A stretch of DNA of 64,000 nucleotides, taken from the NCBI GenBank assembly GCA_030734395.1, contig JAUZTG010000029.1, positions 5,332,001-5,396,000 of the forward strand. The letters are read 5' to 3'. The DNA is from Sarocladium kiliense. Its lineage: Eukaryota > Ascomycota > Sordariomycetes > Hypocreales > Sarocladiaceae. Position numbers and translations under genes: made by a program. Below, piece by piece: positions 46,414 through 57,676 of this stretch (the stretch's first letter is position 1; every line of letters starts with the position of its first letter). The notes beneath the pieces were generated by a model, which saw only the letters and a list, made by a program, of their open reading frames with translations, was not told where the DNA came from and ran no database searches.

Positions 46414-47980
46414 TCATCCAGAATCTGGCTCCCCTTCCGCCTTCCGCTTCCCCAAATGGCCTGAAGATTCGGTGACAGGCACTAGATCCTCGCTTTGTTC
46501 CTTCGCGATGCCATTCGATTCCTTGCCTACATCTTCCGACTCCTTGCCTGGGGAAAAAGGTTCACCTACACCTATAATTTTACGACCTGGACGTGGCCTG
46601 TACATTTCTTCAATTTCTTCACGGGTGGAGGAGTCACGCGGTGGATAAGTTCCCGGTTCTTCACCTCTCAGCGTAGTGAGGTCACAATGGCGTCCCCAAG
46701 AGCCCACACTATCTGTTTCATCATCTCCACCATCCGATGGAGTTGGTGCGCGAGGAGGTCCTTTCCATATCTGTCGGCCCCCGAGAGGAAGGCCCGCGTG
46801 CCCCCCGTGTTCATATATCCATGATCGGTCAACTGCCGGAGGACCAGGCTTATGTTGAGGTACCGGGCAAGTCGTCACTTGGCCTCTTTCCGTCGCCGTA
46901 GAGATGGATTCAAACCAGGCTTCAAGTTCAGGATAGTCTCCAGTGCTCCGAACATCCCTCTCAGGTGGTCTTTCGAGGGGTATCCTGCGTTCCCAAGGAT
47001 CCCGGAATATGCGATGTAAAGCTATGGCGTCCCAAGGGTCGAAACGGCACATGTTCTGATCCGTCGCGCTAAGCGGTAGCGAGAACGTGTCTGGAGAGGT
47101 TCTGTTTAACAAGTAGTCGACCAGCATATCCAGCTGTGTATCAAGTAAACTCCAAATGCGAAAGGTCTCCCCATCTCTTCCAGAGTCTAAGAAGATATCA
47201 TGGCACTGGGATAGAGGCTTAGTAAGCTAGAAGAACTAATGTTGGCGTAGGTCTGTTTCTCACCTCGTGACCACTATCACCCCTATCGAACAACACCACT
47301 CCTTCCAATATCCGGTCCTCCGCCCAGTACCCAGCCATGTCGGCAACGCCGTTTGGGTACAGATCAAAATCTGTGTATGATACGTGGAGGAAGTGTGTCT
47401 GTGGAGGCGGAAACATAGGCTCCTCCCAAAATTTCGCACCAAAGCGCTCAACCCAACCGGTCGGAATTTGCCATTCCGTGACATGCTTTATATACTCTAG
47501 CGTATGGGACTTTGGCGATGACTTAAACAGGTACACGGCGATCTGATGGAGAGATACAGCAACCATCTCAACCAGCCGCATTTTGAACTCCTTGGTCCCC
47601 ACAGCGGCAACCACATATCCTCGCAAGCGCTAGGCTTTGGTTCAGCATCGTAGAATTCGAATGCAATAACTTGCGTTGGGAGAGATTGAACTTACATGGG
47701 ACTCGAAGTCTAGTGAATCTAGATTGAAAGTGTCGCGAAGAGATCGGGTCTTCTCCAAAACTCCGTCACATAGCAGCTTATGGCTCTTTAAAGGATGGGA
47801 CCTGCTGCCCAGGTGATGGCCCCGAGTTTGGAACGCAATATCAACTTCAGGGAGGCCGTCCACAAGCTGGGCCATGGTGTGCTCTGTTAGTGGAGAGGCC
47901 AAGATCGTCTTCATAGCTTGGGAATAGGCATTTTGATGATCGATGTCCATGTGCATGGACGACAAGTTCATGATGACCAT
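46414..47980 (-). CDS. Protein of unknown function (three exons)
   Basis: I do not recognise this family. Exons 47980-47696, 47629-47264 and 47205-46414 join in phase 0 (acceptors AAAGCCTAG and ATCCCAG) to about 480 residues. The reading frame above 47980 starts only at a TTG, so the ATG at 47980 is preferred. The N-terminal 300 residues look globular, with Trp/Tyr-rich stretches (GWVERFGAKFWEEPMF, HVSYTDFDLYPNGVADMAGY, RILEGVVLFDRGDSGHE) and mixed alpha/beta composition. The segment DIFLDSGRDGETFRIWSLLD continues the fold across the last splice. The C-terminal ~180 residues are Pro/Glu/Ser-rich and probably disordered (GPPRAPTPSDGGDDETDS, then RPRPGRKIIGVGEPFSP). No signal peptide or membrane helix. 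The coherent splice phases argue that it is a real gene. Confidence 0.62.
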
Positions 47981-49928
47981 GGCCAAGGGGAATAGATTAG
48001 GGGATGTCGGACACGAAAAAGAAAGAATTGCCAATAGAGAGCAATTAACATATCTTAATCACGCCCGTGATGAAAGCGCATTGCTGGATACAGCGAAACC
48101 CCCAGGAAATCTGTGCTCCTAGTGGTCTAAGCTGCCTAGACTTCCATATTCCTCCTGCTCTCTTCCTCCGTGGAAAGTTGACACGAGGCGAGTCGGGGTG
48201 CCAAGAGCAAGGAGGTGGGGTGTTGAAATTCTACCGTTTTAAACGGTGGTTGGGCTAAAATTCGTGTAGAGTCCATTGGTGTGTTGTCTTCCAATAAACG
48301 GCGATCATCGCAGCTGGTTCATGGTGCACAAGCTGCCAAATCTAGGAGCAAGAGCACAGAACACAAGGTCTTGGCGGGTTCCCATATATTCTACCAGGTA
48401 TCGTCGTATGTGGTGGAATGGGAATGCTATCTTACTTATATTGACAAGGTCTCTGAACTGTGTTTGACCAGCATTCAGTGTCATGAACGTTGGGATCGAT
48501 GCAGGCATCGAATAGGGTTAGGGTTTGTCACATCTGCTCAAGTTGACTTGGTCGCAAACTGTTCCCTTCACCAGGACGGATGAATGCGTAACGAGTATCT
48601 GTCACGGTTCGTCAATCATCGGAACTCGCCGGGCATGACCCCTATTGCAGGGGCCAGGCCACCGCGGTAGTGCGCGACCATTTATCATCCTTATCAGCAG
48701 CCCGTCGCCCATCAGCCCGTCCTCCCCGCGGCCTTATCTCTCTTCCCCATACTGGATCCTTCGAGCAGCTAAAGCTCTCTCAGAGGTATGGGCTGGTTGC
48801 AGCGGTCGTCGGCACCAGGGGGAGTGCATTTTTCACTCCAGGATCTAGATCAGACGATGCGCGCAGTGACGCGAAGCGATGGGCGTGTTTTGCTGTGTCC
48901 GCCTGGTCCCGGCCGGATGATGCTGTCGATGTGGTTTGAAGAGGAAGATGACGGCAAAAGCTGCTGATGACTTGCGATGTCGGAGCTGTACTCGCACCTG
49001 AACTCGCACTGACAAGTCGAAGAAGAAATTTGCTACTCATCTTCCATAGCCAGGGAAATAGACCATCACAGAGCAGAGCATGTCCAGTGCCTTCTCTCGA
49101 TGTGAAAGCACGATCTTCCAGGAACAAGGCCAATCGCCATCACCATTCGCTGTCTGCTATCAACAAAGCCAAACTTTCTTCCGAAATGACAAATCAGTTG
49201 GACTCAATAGTTTCTCAAGCTTCGATCCTCGCCTCAAGTTCCTCGGGATGGCTGTCACGATGCGCCCTTGGCTACTCTCTCTTCCAACGGGACCGGCCGA
49301 CGGGACTCTGCGCACTCCAGCGCGACCCAACCCCCACGACGTCTATCCTTAGCTGGCACACACACACACATGTTCTCAGCGTGCATGCATCGCCCATCGA
49401 CCAACAGCCACACCATGAGCTGCCGTCGCTTCCTCCCGGCCGCTGAACGGCAATCAAGCATGCGCGGGCGCACACCACTCGATGTTCTGGGGCGCCCCAT
49501 CGATGGAACCAAGCGGCTCCACGCGACCGCGGAGACTGATGGCGCCGTGTCCCACTGATAAGCTTGTGCTTGACGAATTGGAACACGGCGACACACAACT
49601 TTCTTTCAGCCCCGGCTTTGGCGATGGCGATAGAGAGATCACTGTGCGATACCGCTGACCACCGACCGACCGACCAACAAGATATCGTGGTCGTGTGCTG
49701 CTGGCCTTGCTATAAATCCTCTGGAGGCTGCCACCTCTTTCACGATCTGCCTGACTCGAGAGACATCATTCAATTCGAATTCATACTTGGGAGACTGATT
49801 AAACATCGGCTTCAGCAGGTTCGCCGCAGTCAACAACCGCCAGGATTCAGCTTGGTTCGCCTGTTCATAACCGCCACCCGACCTCATCCAAAACTCAATC
49901 CAATTCAATTGGAAAAGAAGACTTCACA
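47981..49928. other. Gene-free region with palindrome and telomere-like motif
   Basis: No gene supported. It holds a 7-base inverted repeat ACCGTTT-T-AAACGGT near 48233-48247, a short telomere-like TAGGGTTAGGGTTT at about 48513-48526 and an AC microsatellite near 49357-49370. Several overlapping frames at 49.1-49.6 kb are open in three registers at once, which argues against any of them. The right end is the leader of the permease gene. Confidence 0.5.
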
Positions 49929-51785
49929 ATGGACGAAGATCACGGGCCCCAGTCTATCGTGCCTCATCACGACCCCTCTCAGCCTCGCAAGACCATTTCC
50001 CAGCGTCTGCGCTCCATCCGTGCCGCATTCACCACTCGCGATGGCCTCCTCGGCGACTACGACTATGCCTTCCTCTTTACCCCGAATCTGCCTTTCATGA
50101 AGCGTTCTCGTCGTGCGAGCCCCTTCTTCGGCCTCAATGACAAGATGCCTGTGGTTCTGGCCCTCCTGCTTGGGTTCCAGCATGCTCTTGCCATGTTGGC
50201 CGGTGTCATTACTCCGCCGATTATCATGTCCGGCCCCGGAGGTGCGAACTTGACTGCCGACCAGCAACAATATCTTGTTTCGACTGCTTTGATCGTCTCT
50301 GGAACTTTGTCTATGATCCAGATCACTCGCTTTCACATCTACAAGACTCAGTTCGTCATCTCTCGCTCCGCCTTGTACATACTGGACCCTAACTGACAAC
50401 CTCTTAGATACTACATTGGTACTGGCCTTATTAGCGTCGTCGGCATCTCGTTCTCGGTCATCCCCATCGCCATGGGTGGTCTCGCCCAGATGTACGCCAA
50501 TGGGTACTGTCCCACGGACTCAGAGGGAAACCGACTTCCCTGTCCTCATGGCTACGGAGCTATCCTCGGCACCTCGGCAGTCTGCGCCTTGACTGAGATC
50601 TTAATGTCCTTCATCCCACCGAAGACCCTCCTTCGAATGTTCCCGCCTATCGTCACCGGTCCCACTGTCATGCTCATCGGAGTTCATCTCATCGAAAGCG
50701 GCTTCAAGGACTGGGCTGGTGGCTCCGCCCTGTACAGTGACCCGACTTTGCCCTCGCCTCGTGATCTCCCTTGGGGGTCTGCTGAATTCCTTGGCCTCGG
50801 TTTCTCCGTCTTCATCACAATCATTCTCTGCGAACGTTTCGGATCCCCGATCATGAAGTCTACCTCCGTTGTTATCGGTCTACTCACTGGATGCATCATC
50901 GGCGGCGCCTGTGGCTACTTCAACCGTTCTGGCATCGACTCTGCTCCCGCCGCCTCCTTCATCTGGGTTCACACTTTCCCCCTGAGTGTCTACGGTCCTC
51001 TCGTCCTACCCATCATGGCTGTGTACATAATCTGCGCCACCGAGGCCATTGGCGACATTACCGCTACATGTGATGTGTCCCGGCTTGAAGTTGACGGAGG
51101 CATCTACGAGTCCCGCATTCAGGGCGGTGTCCTTGCTGACGGCATCAATGGTATGCTCTCCGCCCTCTGCACCACCACCCCGATGAGCACCTTCGCGCAA
51201 AACAACGGCGTCATTGCCCTCACCCGCTGTGCCAACCGCAAAGCTGGCTACGCATGCTGCTTCTTCCTCATCATCATGGGTGTCTTCGCCAAGTTCGCCG
51301 CCAGCCTCGTCGCCATCCCGAAGGCTATCCTCGGTGGCATGACAACCTTCCTCTTCTGCGCCGTCGCCGTCTCAGGTATGGCTATCATCGCCCGAGGTGG
51401 TAACTTCAACCGTCGCACACGCTTCATCCTCACAGCTGGTCTGGCTATCGGTTACGGCGCAACTCTGGTACCCACATACTTCGACAATGTCTTCACCTAC
51501 GACGGCGACAACCGAGCCCTCAAGGGTTTCCTCGATGCTATCACTCTCGTCATGTCCACTGGTTTCGCAGTCACTGCCGTCATCTGCATGGCTCTCAATC
51601 TCACGCTTCCCGAGGAGTTCGAAGACCCTATCGAGGCTGATGATGAAGGTTCTAGCGCTGCTGGTGTGACGACGTCGACGTCGGCTATGCATGGTGGAAA
51701 GGAGGAGCCGCGGGGTGACAGCGACGAGATCCATCCTATGGATGGCCCTGCTGGTGATGGTCTCAAGGGAGAGAAACAGGTCTAA
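49929..51785 (+). CDS. Purine/uric acid-xanthine permease (NAT/UapA-UapC family)
   Basis: Plasma-membrane H+ symporter of the nucleobase-ascorbate transporter family that takes up uric acid and/or xanthine. Exons 49929-50350 and 50408-51785 join in phase to 599 residues, close to A. nidulans UapA/UapC. Marks: cytosolic N-terminus with LLGDYDYAFLFTPNLPFM, helix 1 with the QH motif (LGFQHALAMLAG), the CATEAIGDITATCDVSRLEVDGG block in helix 8, and the NAT signature QNNGVIALTRCANRKAGY, whose Q-N-x-G-x4-T-R residues set substrate binding. About 14 hydrophobic segments are visible. The C-terminus is acidic (EEFEDPIEADDEG), as in Uap proteins that carry endocytosis signals. A cysteine pair occurs in the YCPTDSEGNRLPCPHGYG loop, as in the family. 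Specificity between uric acid and broader purines cannot be fixed here. Confidence 0.93.
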
Positions 51786-52572
51786 AAGTTTATGACATTA
51801 TGAAATATCGTAGAAGGCGTTGATTTCTATTTGATTATAGTTGTGCTCGCTCTTCTCCGGAGCGGAGATTGATTTAATTATACCCTGTTCACTCGTCCTC
51901 CCTGTTCACTCGTCCTCCCTGTTCACTCGTCCTCTCTCCGTGTCTGTATACCTCGTACCGCTTCGTGACGATGAGCTATCGTTTTCGCTGGAATGCCGAG
52001 AGTGTAGGGATTGAAGGTGCACTCTTCGTTGAGGACCGAACAAGTTTGCATCCGTGAACACACATGTCACACCACACAAAGTCAAGGGGAAGACAAATAT
52101 AAAACCCGCAAACAAATGAAGGTCACACAGATCCGACCTTCCAACTCTTCTTCACTCCAGCAAAACACCAGAGGAAGAATGTGAAGCCCAGATCCGGTGC
52201 CGTTCCCTTTTCCGATTACGCCAAATGTCTCTTCTCTGATAACCCTGGCCTTCCTCTGCCCCCGGCCACCCCTCCTCCTTGATCTTTCTATGTTCGCAAC
52301 AATGGTTTCGTTTCAATACGGATTCCAACTTTGCACACAGAGCATGATTCTCTCTCTTTTTGGTTTTCGCCGCAGACGCCATCCCCGTGTGCCTGAAAAC
52401 AATGATAAAGAAGAAACAAAGGGAAACGAAATGGAAAGGTAACGATGGACATAAGTACACATGATATGGAATAAAGATGTGGGAGAATACAAAAGCCGAA
52501 GGAATTGGATGTGTTCGTTCTTTTTCGCATGAGAGAATTAGAAGACGCCGTTTCAGATGAAAAATGCTTTCT
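51786..52572. other. Convergent intergenic region
   Basis: 3' flanks of the permease and of CET1. Apart from a 17-base tandem repeat (51883-51933) I see no element; the open frames are unsupported. Confidence 0.55.
51883..51933. repeat. 17-bp tandem repeat, three perfect copies
   Basis: The unit CCCTGTTCACTCGTCCT is repeated three times without mismatch about 100 bases after the permease stop codon, probably within its 3' UTR. Perfect copies suggest a recent expansion. Confidence 0.95.
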
Positions 52573-55185
52573 TTAGACGTCCCGAGCTTTGCGAGCAAGC
52601 AGCCGCACGTTGTCAATGAAACCCTCGATTAGCTCGGGGTATCGGTGTGGTGCGCCACTCATTGCCTTGCGCCCTTGATCGATGAGGATCCCTGGCGCAA
52701 GCTCAATCTCCAATTCATGCTCTTTCTTGACCTGAAACACAGAATGTTAGTACAAATGCTGCCTGCCATTTCAATAGACTGAGGGGGAGGAAGCTCACGC
52801 CTTGAGGTGTTGTTTGAGTGACTTGCGTCAGATCCACCTGATAATGCCCTTGCGAGTAACTCAACCGGTCCTTGCTTCTGTCCGGCTGCTTATCAGCTCC
52901 CTGAGTCTTCTCCAGGTCCTCCACTGACCCTTCCCAGTTCATCTCGAGGTTGATGCTCAGCCGGCAGTCCATGACGCTCTTGGGCATATGGAGGTCAAGG
53001 TCTGCGACGCGTGCCTTGACAATCTTGCCGAGGAGCTCTTTCGATTGCTGGTCATGGGTAATGCGAACACGCGGACGCTTATTGTTGGTGAACCGCGCGC
53101 GCATGCAGGAAGGAAGTCGATTTATCTGGTCTGGAGTGAGATCGTAGAAGCGGTCTATTTCGCGGCGGTGCTTGTATTCGACGGGAACACGGGTGCCACC
53201 ACTGCGCTTAGGATGGGCGTGAACGACGATGTCATTCAAGAAGTCATTGAAACCCTTGTGGTTTTCCTTTTGAAGGCGTTAGTACAGTTCTTCACAAAAG
53301 AGATGGCATTCATGCATGAGTTGAGGCTTACCTCGCTCATACTACTTCTGAAGACTTGTGTATCCTCGAGAAGACACTCTGACGCGGCACCCAAATCCAC
53401 ACGGTGATTCGTCCTCCGGTCAATAACCGTGCCGAGCTTCGCCTCGATTTCGAACTGAATACCCAGACTCTGAATTTCCCGGAAGTCCTGACAACTGATG
53501 ACGTTGAGAAAGAGGAAGTCGGCAACCAGTTTCGACATCTCTTCATAAGGCTTGATGCCTGTCAAGCAGGGTTCCCAGGGACCGAGAATATCTTGAGGGC
53601 CTTCTGGTGGTGCCACGGCTGGTGTCGGTTGTTGTGCGCGAGATGCTTCAGGCGAAGCGTGACGACTACGATTGGCGTGAAGAGGTTTGCTGGCACTCGT
53701 ACTCTGCCGACTGCCATTAACATGTACGGGTTTCCGCTTCTGGAGGACGTAATTGGGGTGTTTGGGCAGACCACCCTTGAGAATCTCCACGCTCTGAGCC
53801 CATCGAGGTGGAACAGCACGGCGTAGGCGTCTTTTCTTGGGCGCAGCCGGTGATTCAGACTTGACGGTCGTAGCTCGTGAATGATGGTGCTGGCCGTTTA
53901 CCTCAGACTGAGCTGTCCTGGGCTGTTTTCTCTCCATATCTTGCGGGCTAATATCCCGATCCTCCATCTTCCGCTTCGCCGGGGTGATGTTCCGATCCGA
54001 ATCAATCACCATGGTTTGCGGGTAGGACGGTCTGTGATCGTGCTCAGATGTTAGGTGATGTTGTTGCTGTTGATGATGTTGTAGTTCTGCGTGGTTAGGA
54101 GGAAGATGATTGACTCGAGTTTTAGGGCTGACCGAAAGGCTTTGTTCTCGCTCGCGGAGGAATTGAGGACGAGGATGTGCTTCAGCAATTGGAGACCCAA
54201 ACGCACTGTGCGACGTTGACGATCTTTGTAATGCCGGTGGGGGGTGCGAGGGCATGTGCGGCGATGGCTGTGTTTGCGATGGAGGCGCGTTGGGTGGTGC
54301 GTTCCTTTGTGAGTATGGGCTTGAAGGCTGTTTGTAGGGTCCCTCGGCCACACCACCACTTACAGGTGGCCGTGCACTCGCTGCTGGATGTGTCAAAGGT
54401 TGACCGCCGCCGGGAGTTGGTGGTTGTGATGGCTGTCGAGGAAAGCCAGCCGGAGGCTGCTGTTGCGTCGCGCTCACTGGACTGCCATGATAAGGCGGCC
54501 CATGGTGCTGCTGGCTATGCGCAGATGTCGGGGTCGGTGTCGAGTGCGTCGAGTGCGAGCGCTGATGAGGCGGAAATTGAGGTGCACCGCCAGGTGTGCC
54601 AACCGGCGGAGTCTGGGGAACTGTGTGTTGCGCGTACGGTCCTGGCTGCCCAGGAGGCGCTCCTTGGGGATAGCTGTCTTGCCGTTGATGCTGATACTGC
54701 TGCGCAGGAGGATACTGTTGTCTCTGCACAGGGCTTGTTATCTCCTGATGACCCTGCGCTGGGAACGGATATTCTCGCGGTGCACCCGGGCCAGCGGATG
54801 GAGTGGGAGGATGTCGGTACGGAGACGGCGAGGGAGCAGGCATGGAGCCGCTTGGAGATCGTGAATCATGCTGGAACGAGTTCACAGATTGCAGGGGCGG
54901 CGGCGCGGCGCGTGGGTACGGTCCAGGTGTCTGATAGGGCGATGCTTGGGGAGGATACTGATGTTGCTGCGATGGCGTATGCTCGTTGGATACGGGTCGT
55001 CCTGGCGACTGGCGAGGATGTGGCCCGGGAGGATACTCGCGATAACCTCCATATTGCGCGGGACTCTGCGGTGGACGAGACGGATGCGGCTGCTGCTGCT
55101 GCTGCTGCTGGGGCGGCGGTGGTGGCTGGTGATGTTTCGCTGGCGCGCCAGCGTCGTTGTTGTTCAAGACCGATCGCAAATCCAT
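52573..55185 (-). CDS. CET1: mRNA-capping enzyme beta subunit (RNA 5'-triphosphatase)
   Basis: Removes the gamma phosphate from nascent pre-mRNA, the first step of cap formation, in the nucleus with the guanylyltransferase. Exons 55185-53332, 53266-52799 and 52731-52573 join in phase 0 to 826 residues. The ATG at 55185 (MDLRSVLNNNDAGAPAK) is chosen; an in-frame start 13 codons upstream is less likely. Residues 1 to about 500 are Pro/Gln/His-rich and disordered, with a CAG-encoded poly-Q. The tunnel-fold (TTM) domain follows: the metal-binding Glu strand FEIEAKLGTVIDRRTN, then KHRREIDRFYDL, PRVRITHDQ, MDCRLSINLEMNWEGS, RLSYSQGHYQVDLTQVTQ and the final KKEHELEIELAP, whose Glu residues complete the metal site. 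All three Glu/basic motifs of the fungal triphosphatase are present. Fungal TTM-type triphosphatases differ from the cysteine-based animal ones. Confidence 0.94.
55089..55110. repeat. GCT/CAG trinucleotide tract within CET1
   Basis: About seven uninterrupted CTG units on the plus strand, read as poly-glutamine in the N-terminal region of CET1. Length is likely to vary among isolates. Confidence 0.9.
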
Positions 55186-57676
55186 CGTGACGGTTGTGGC
55201 TTCTTGGGCGGTACAGTATTGCAACTAGATCGTCCACATGGACGTCGTGTCTGACCCTATCTCGCTACGAGACTCCCCATGGGAGATTAGTCTCGAGCTG
55301 TGGTAGTCGTCGCGGGCTCCAGTAGAGGGTGAGATATTGGGCCTTTCGTGTCGCACCGGGGATGAATTGACGCGACGTCAAGATCGGATCGAAGGGCGTT
55401 GACACGAACTGATGGTCCAGACGGTCGGTTCGGGGTAAGACGATTGCTGGTGAGCTTAAGCTTGCTGCGATGCTGAGCGCGCGATGTCGCAATCGCACAT
55501 TGTCACGCCGTCAGTTAGACGGTCGGGGGCGATTGACGAGTGACGCTGAGTCGCGCAGGACTGTTGCCAGGACGCAAACGACGGGCGCGTAGTGCGTAGA
55601 GTCGGACAAATCGAGCTCCGTGCGAGAAGACAGGTGACGACGCGGAACACACGGCGACAATGAAGGTGTTCAAAGAGTGCTGTTGGTGGGGAGGCGACGG
55701 TGTCTACACGGACGTAACGCAAGCCATCCGATCGCAGCGACGCGTAGCTACTAGGTCGCAGAGCGGGTCAGGCTGAGGAACCGACAGGGAGATGTCGTTA
55801 CGTCGTCGTCGCGGCTGGGTTGCTTGGGTAGGGGATGATTGATGTTTGTGGGAGAAAAAGAGACGTTTGGTGATGTTGGTTGGGGGACAGCGACCTGCTG
55901 GTAACCTGCTGCTACTGCGACGTGCTCATGCTAAAATGTCACTGCCGGATTGTCTATCGCTCTGTCCAATCGATGGTGCAAGTTGAACTTTTTTTTCTGC
56001 CCGTTTTGTGAGGCCAGGCTGCGTCTAAGCCTGTTTCTGGCAAAGGTACCTTGCTAATCATGTGGGTTTGGTGGGAGGCTGAAGTACCTCAACCAGGGGC
56101 TGTGGTTCCACTGAGGAGGCTGGTGTTCAGAGATACCGCCGGAGAATTTATCTCTACATACTTGGAGTCATACCCTTCTGTACTTATGACTTCCCACTGG
56201 ATAGCAAGAGTCGACTTCTAATCCCCAGAACCTGCAACTTCTATTGCTAATCCTGCTTATCTGTGTCTGCAATAGTTTCAAATGCCTCGAGCTATATTAG
56301 GCTTTTCTAATAAGATAGAGAGTGCTCTACATTGACTGAGCAATCTGACCGTTTCTGTAGCCAAGCTGGTATAACTTGGGCGCCCACTAAGTGCCAGGAT
56401 TTGCGACCTACAACATCCCAGCGGACTTCTCTCAAAGGCTCTTGATTCTTTGTATGGATTTTTGGCGCCAGGCATCTGAAGCGAGATGGACGTTCTGTCC
56501 TTCACTCTTTATCTCCCTATTTATCTCACTTGGAGAGTTGTGGAAAGTTGGCCCGAGTCCTGAGTTACAATGTTGCTGTAGTAGAATACAATGTAGCTAA
56601 CTGGCCTAGACATCTACTGTGCCTCTTGATCGCTCTATGGCTTAGCCAAAGATTGACAGGCACACAACATCTCCGCGAAACTCGGCGAGGTGTGCCCTAT
56701 ACGCTATAATCGCAGCTGCGGTGTTTTGTTCCATTGGCTGCCCCAACACAAGCACAAGCACCGCACAGGCGTTTCAATACTTCTTCAGCGTGATTGCAGT
56801 CTTCGCGGTACTGGACAGGATGGCTATTCTTATCTCATACCTCGAATCACGAAGGGTACGCAAAGCGCAAGGCACCCCAGATCAAAGCCTTCCTTAGATT
56901 GGCCCAGTTCAGCCAGAACGATGCTTAGTACGGCTCTATTCGTCTCTCCGCTTGTAATTGTGTTCAACGGTAGGCCTGAATTTCCTGATATCGCTATGCC
57001 ACTGCTCAGCGTCCAACTTCGCCAGGATATGATGCCTTCATCCCACATTCCAAGTCTAAGACCTTTGTGCTCAAGTAGCCTGGTGCGATCATATTCGTTT
57101 TCAATACCTTTTCATCGACGTTTACCACAAGCCTAAGCTGCACAGGCCCAGAGTCGTGGGCCTGATCAGAGGTAGAAGTAAGTTTCAAGGGCGAGAATCG
57201 GCAGATAATACTCAATGGAACGAAAGCTGGTGGAGACGGCTTCGTGGCAGGTTGGCTAAAAAGTGAGATCGGAGTCAGCTCTCACAGACATCCTCGTATA
57301 TTCCATTACAGTCAAGGACGTTGTAGCGATCTTCTTGCCTGCATCGATCTATCCTCAACACCTCATGTTTGGAACAACTTTGAACTATGTTGCTCTGGGG
57401 AACGTCATGTATAATTTGTATGTGAGTACTACATGACATAAACTCATATTTCTGACTCGTTGGCGAGATTCTCGAATTTGATGATGCTCTTGGCGGACAG
57501 TGGTGTTAGTGATCCGGTCCGATCGCGGAACTCTTATCACCGAGTTTCACTGGATTATCCGCAATTAGCTTATGGATGCTTCTGACATCTACAACCTCGA
57601 TCGCCCCATTCCCAAGCGACAGCACTCCAGTTGATTCGAACGCTGCTCTAATTATTTCGCAGGAGAGCGTTCCACC
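55186..57676. other. 2.5-kb intergenic region
   Basis: Divergent promoters of CET1 and the tRNA-editing gene plus about 1.5 kb with little signal. The only suspicious stretch is a minus-strand frame at 56830-57111, listed separately. Confidence 0.45.
56830..57111 (-). other. Possible gene fragment, unrecognised
   Basis: A minus-strand frame open from a TGA at about 57112 down to 56830, encoding about 93 residues with a protein-like composition (RLLEHKGLRLGMWDEGII, SGNSGLPLNTITSGETNRAV). An overlapping frame just upstream (57215-57006) also reads plausibly. The pair could be one exon broken by a frameshift or two exons of a small gene. I found no start plus splice chain that makes a complete protein and recognise no family. 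It may equally be chance. Confidence 0.2.

Noticed and set aside
49080..49600. Several overlapping frames near 49.1-49.6 kb
   Set aside because: Open in three registers and both strands at once; no similarity and no consistent start. Treated as chance.
54177..55190. A plus-strand open frame of more than 330 codons opposite CET1
   Set aside because: It is the antisense of the repetitive Pro/Gln-rich CET1 coding region, has a low-complexity translation and no features of its own. Compositional bias keeps it open.
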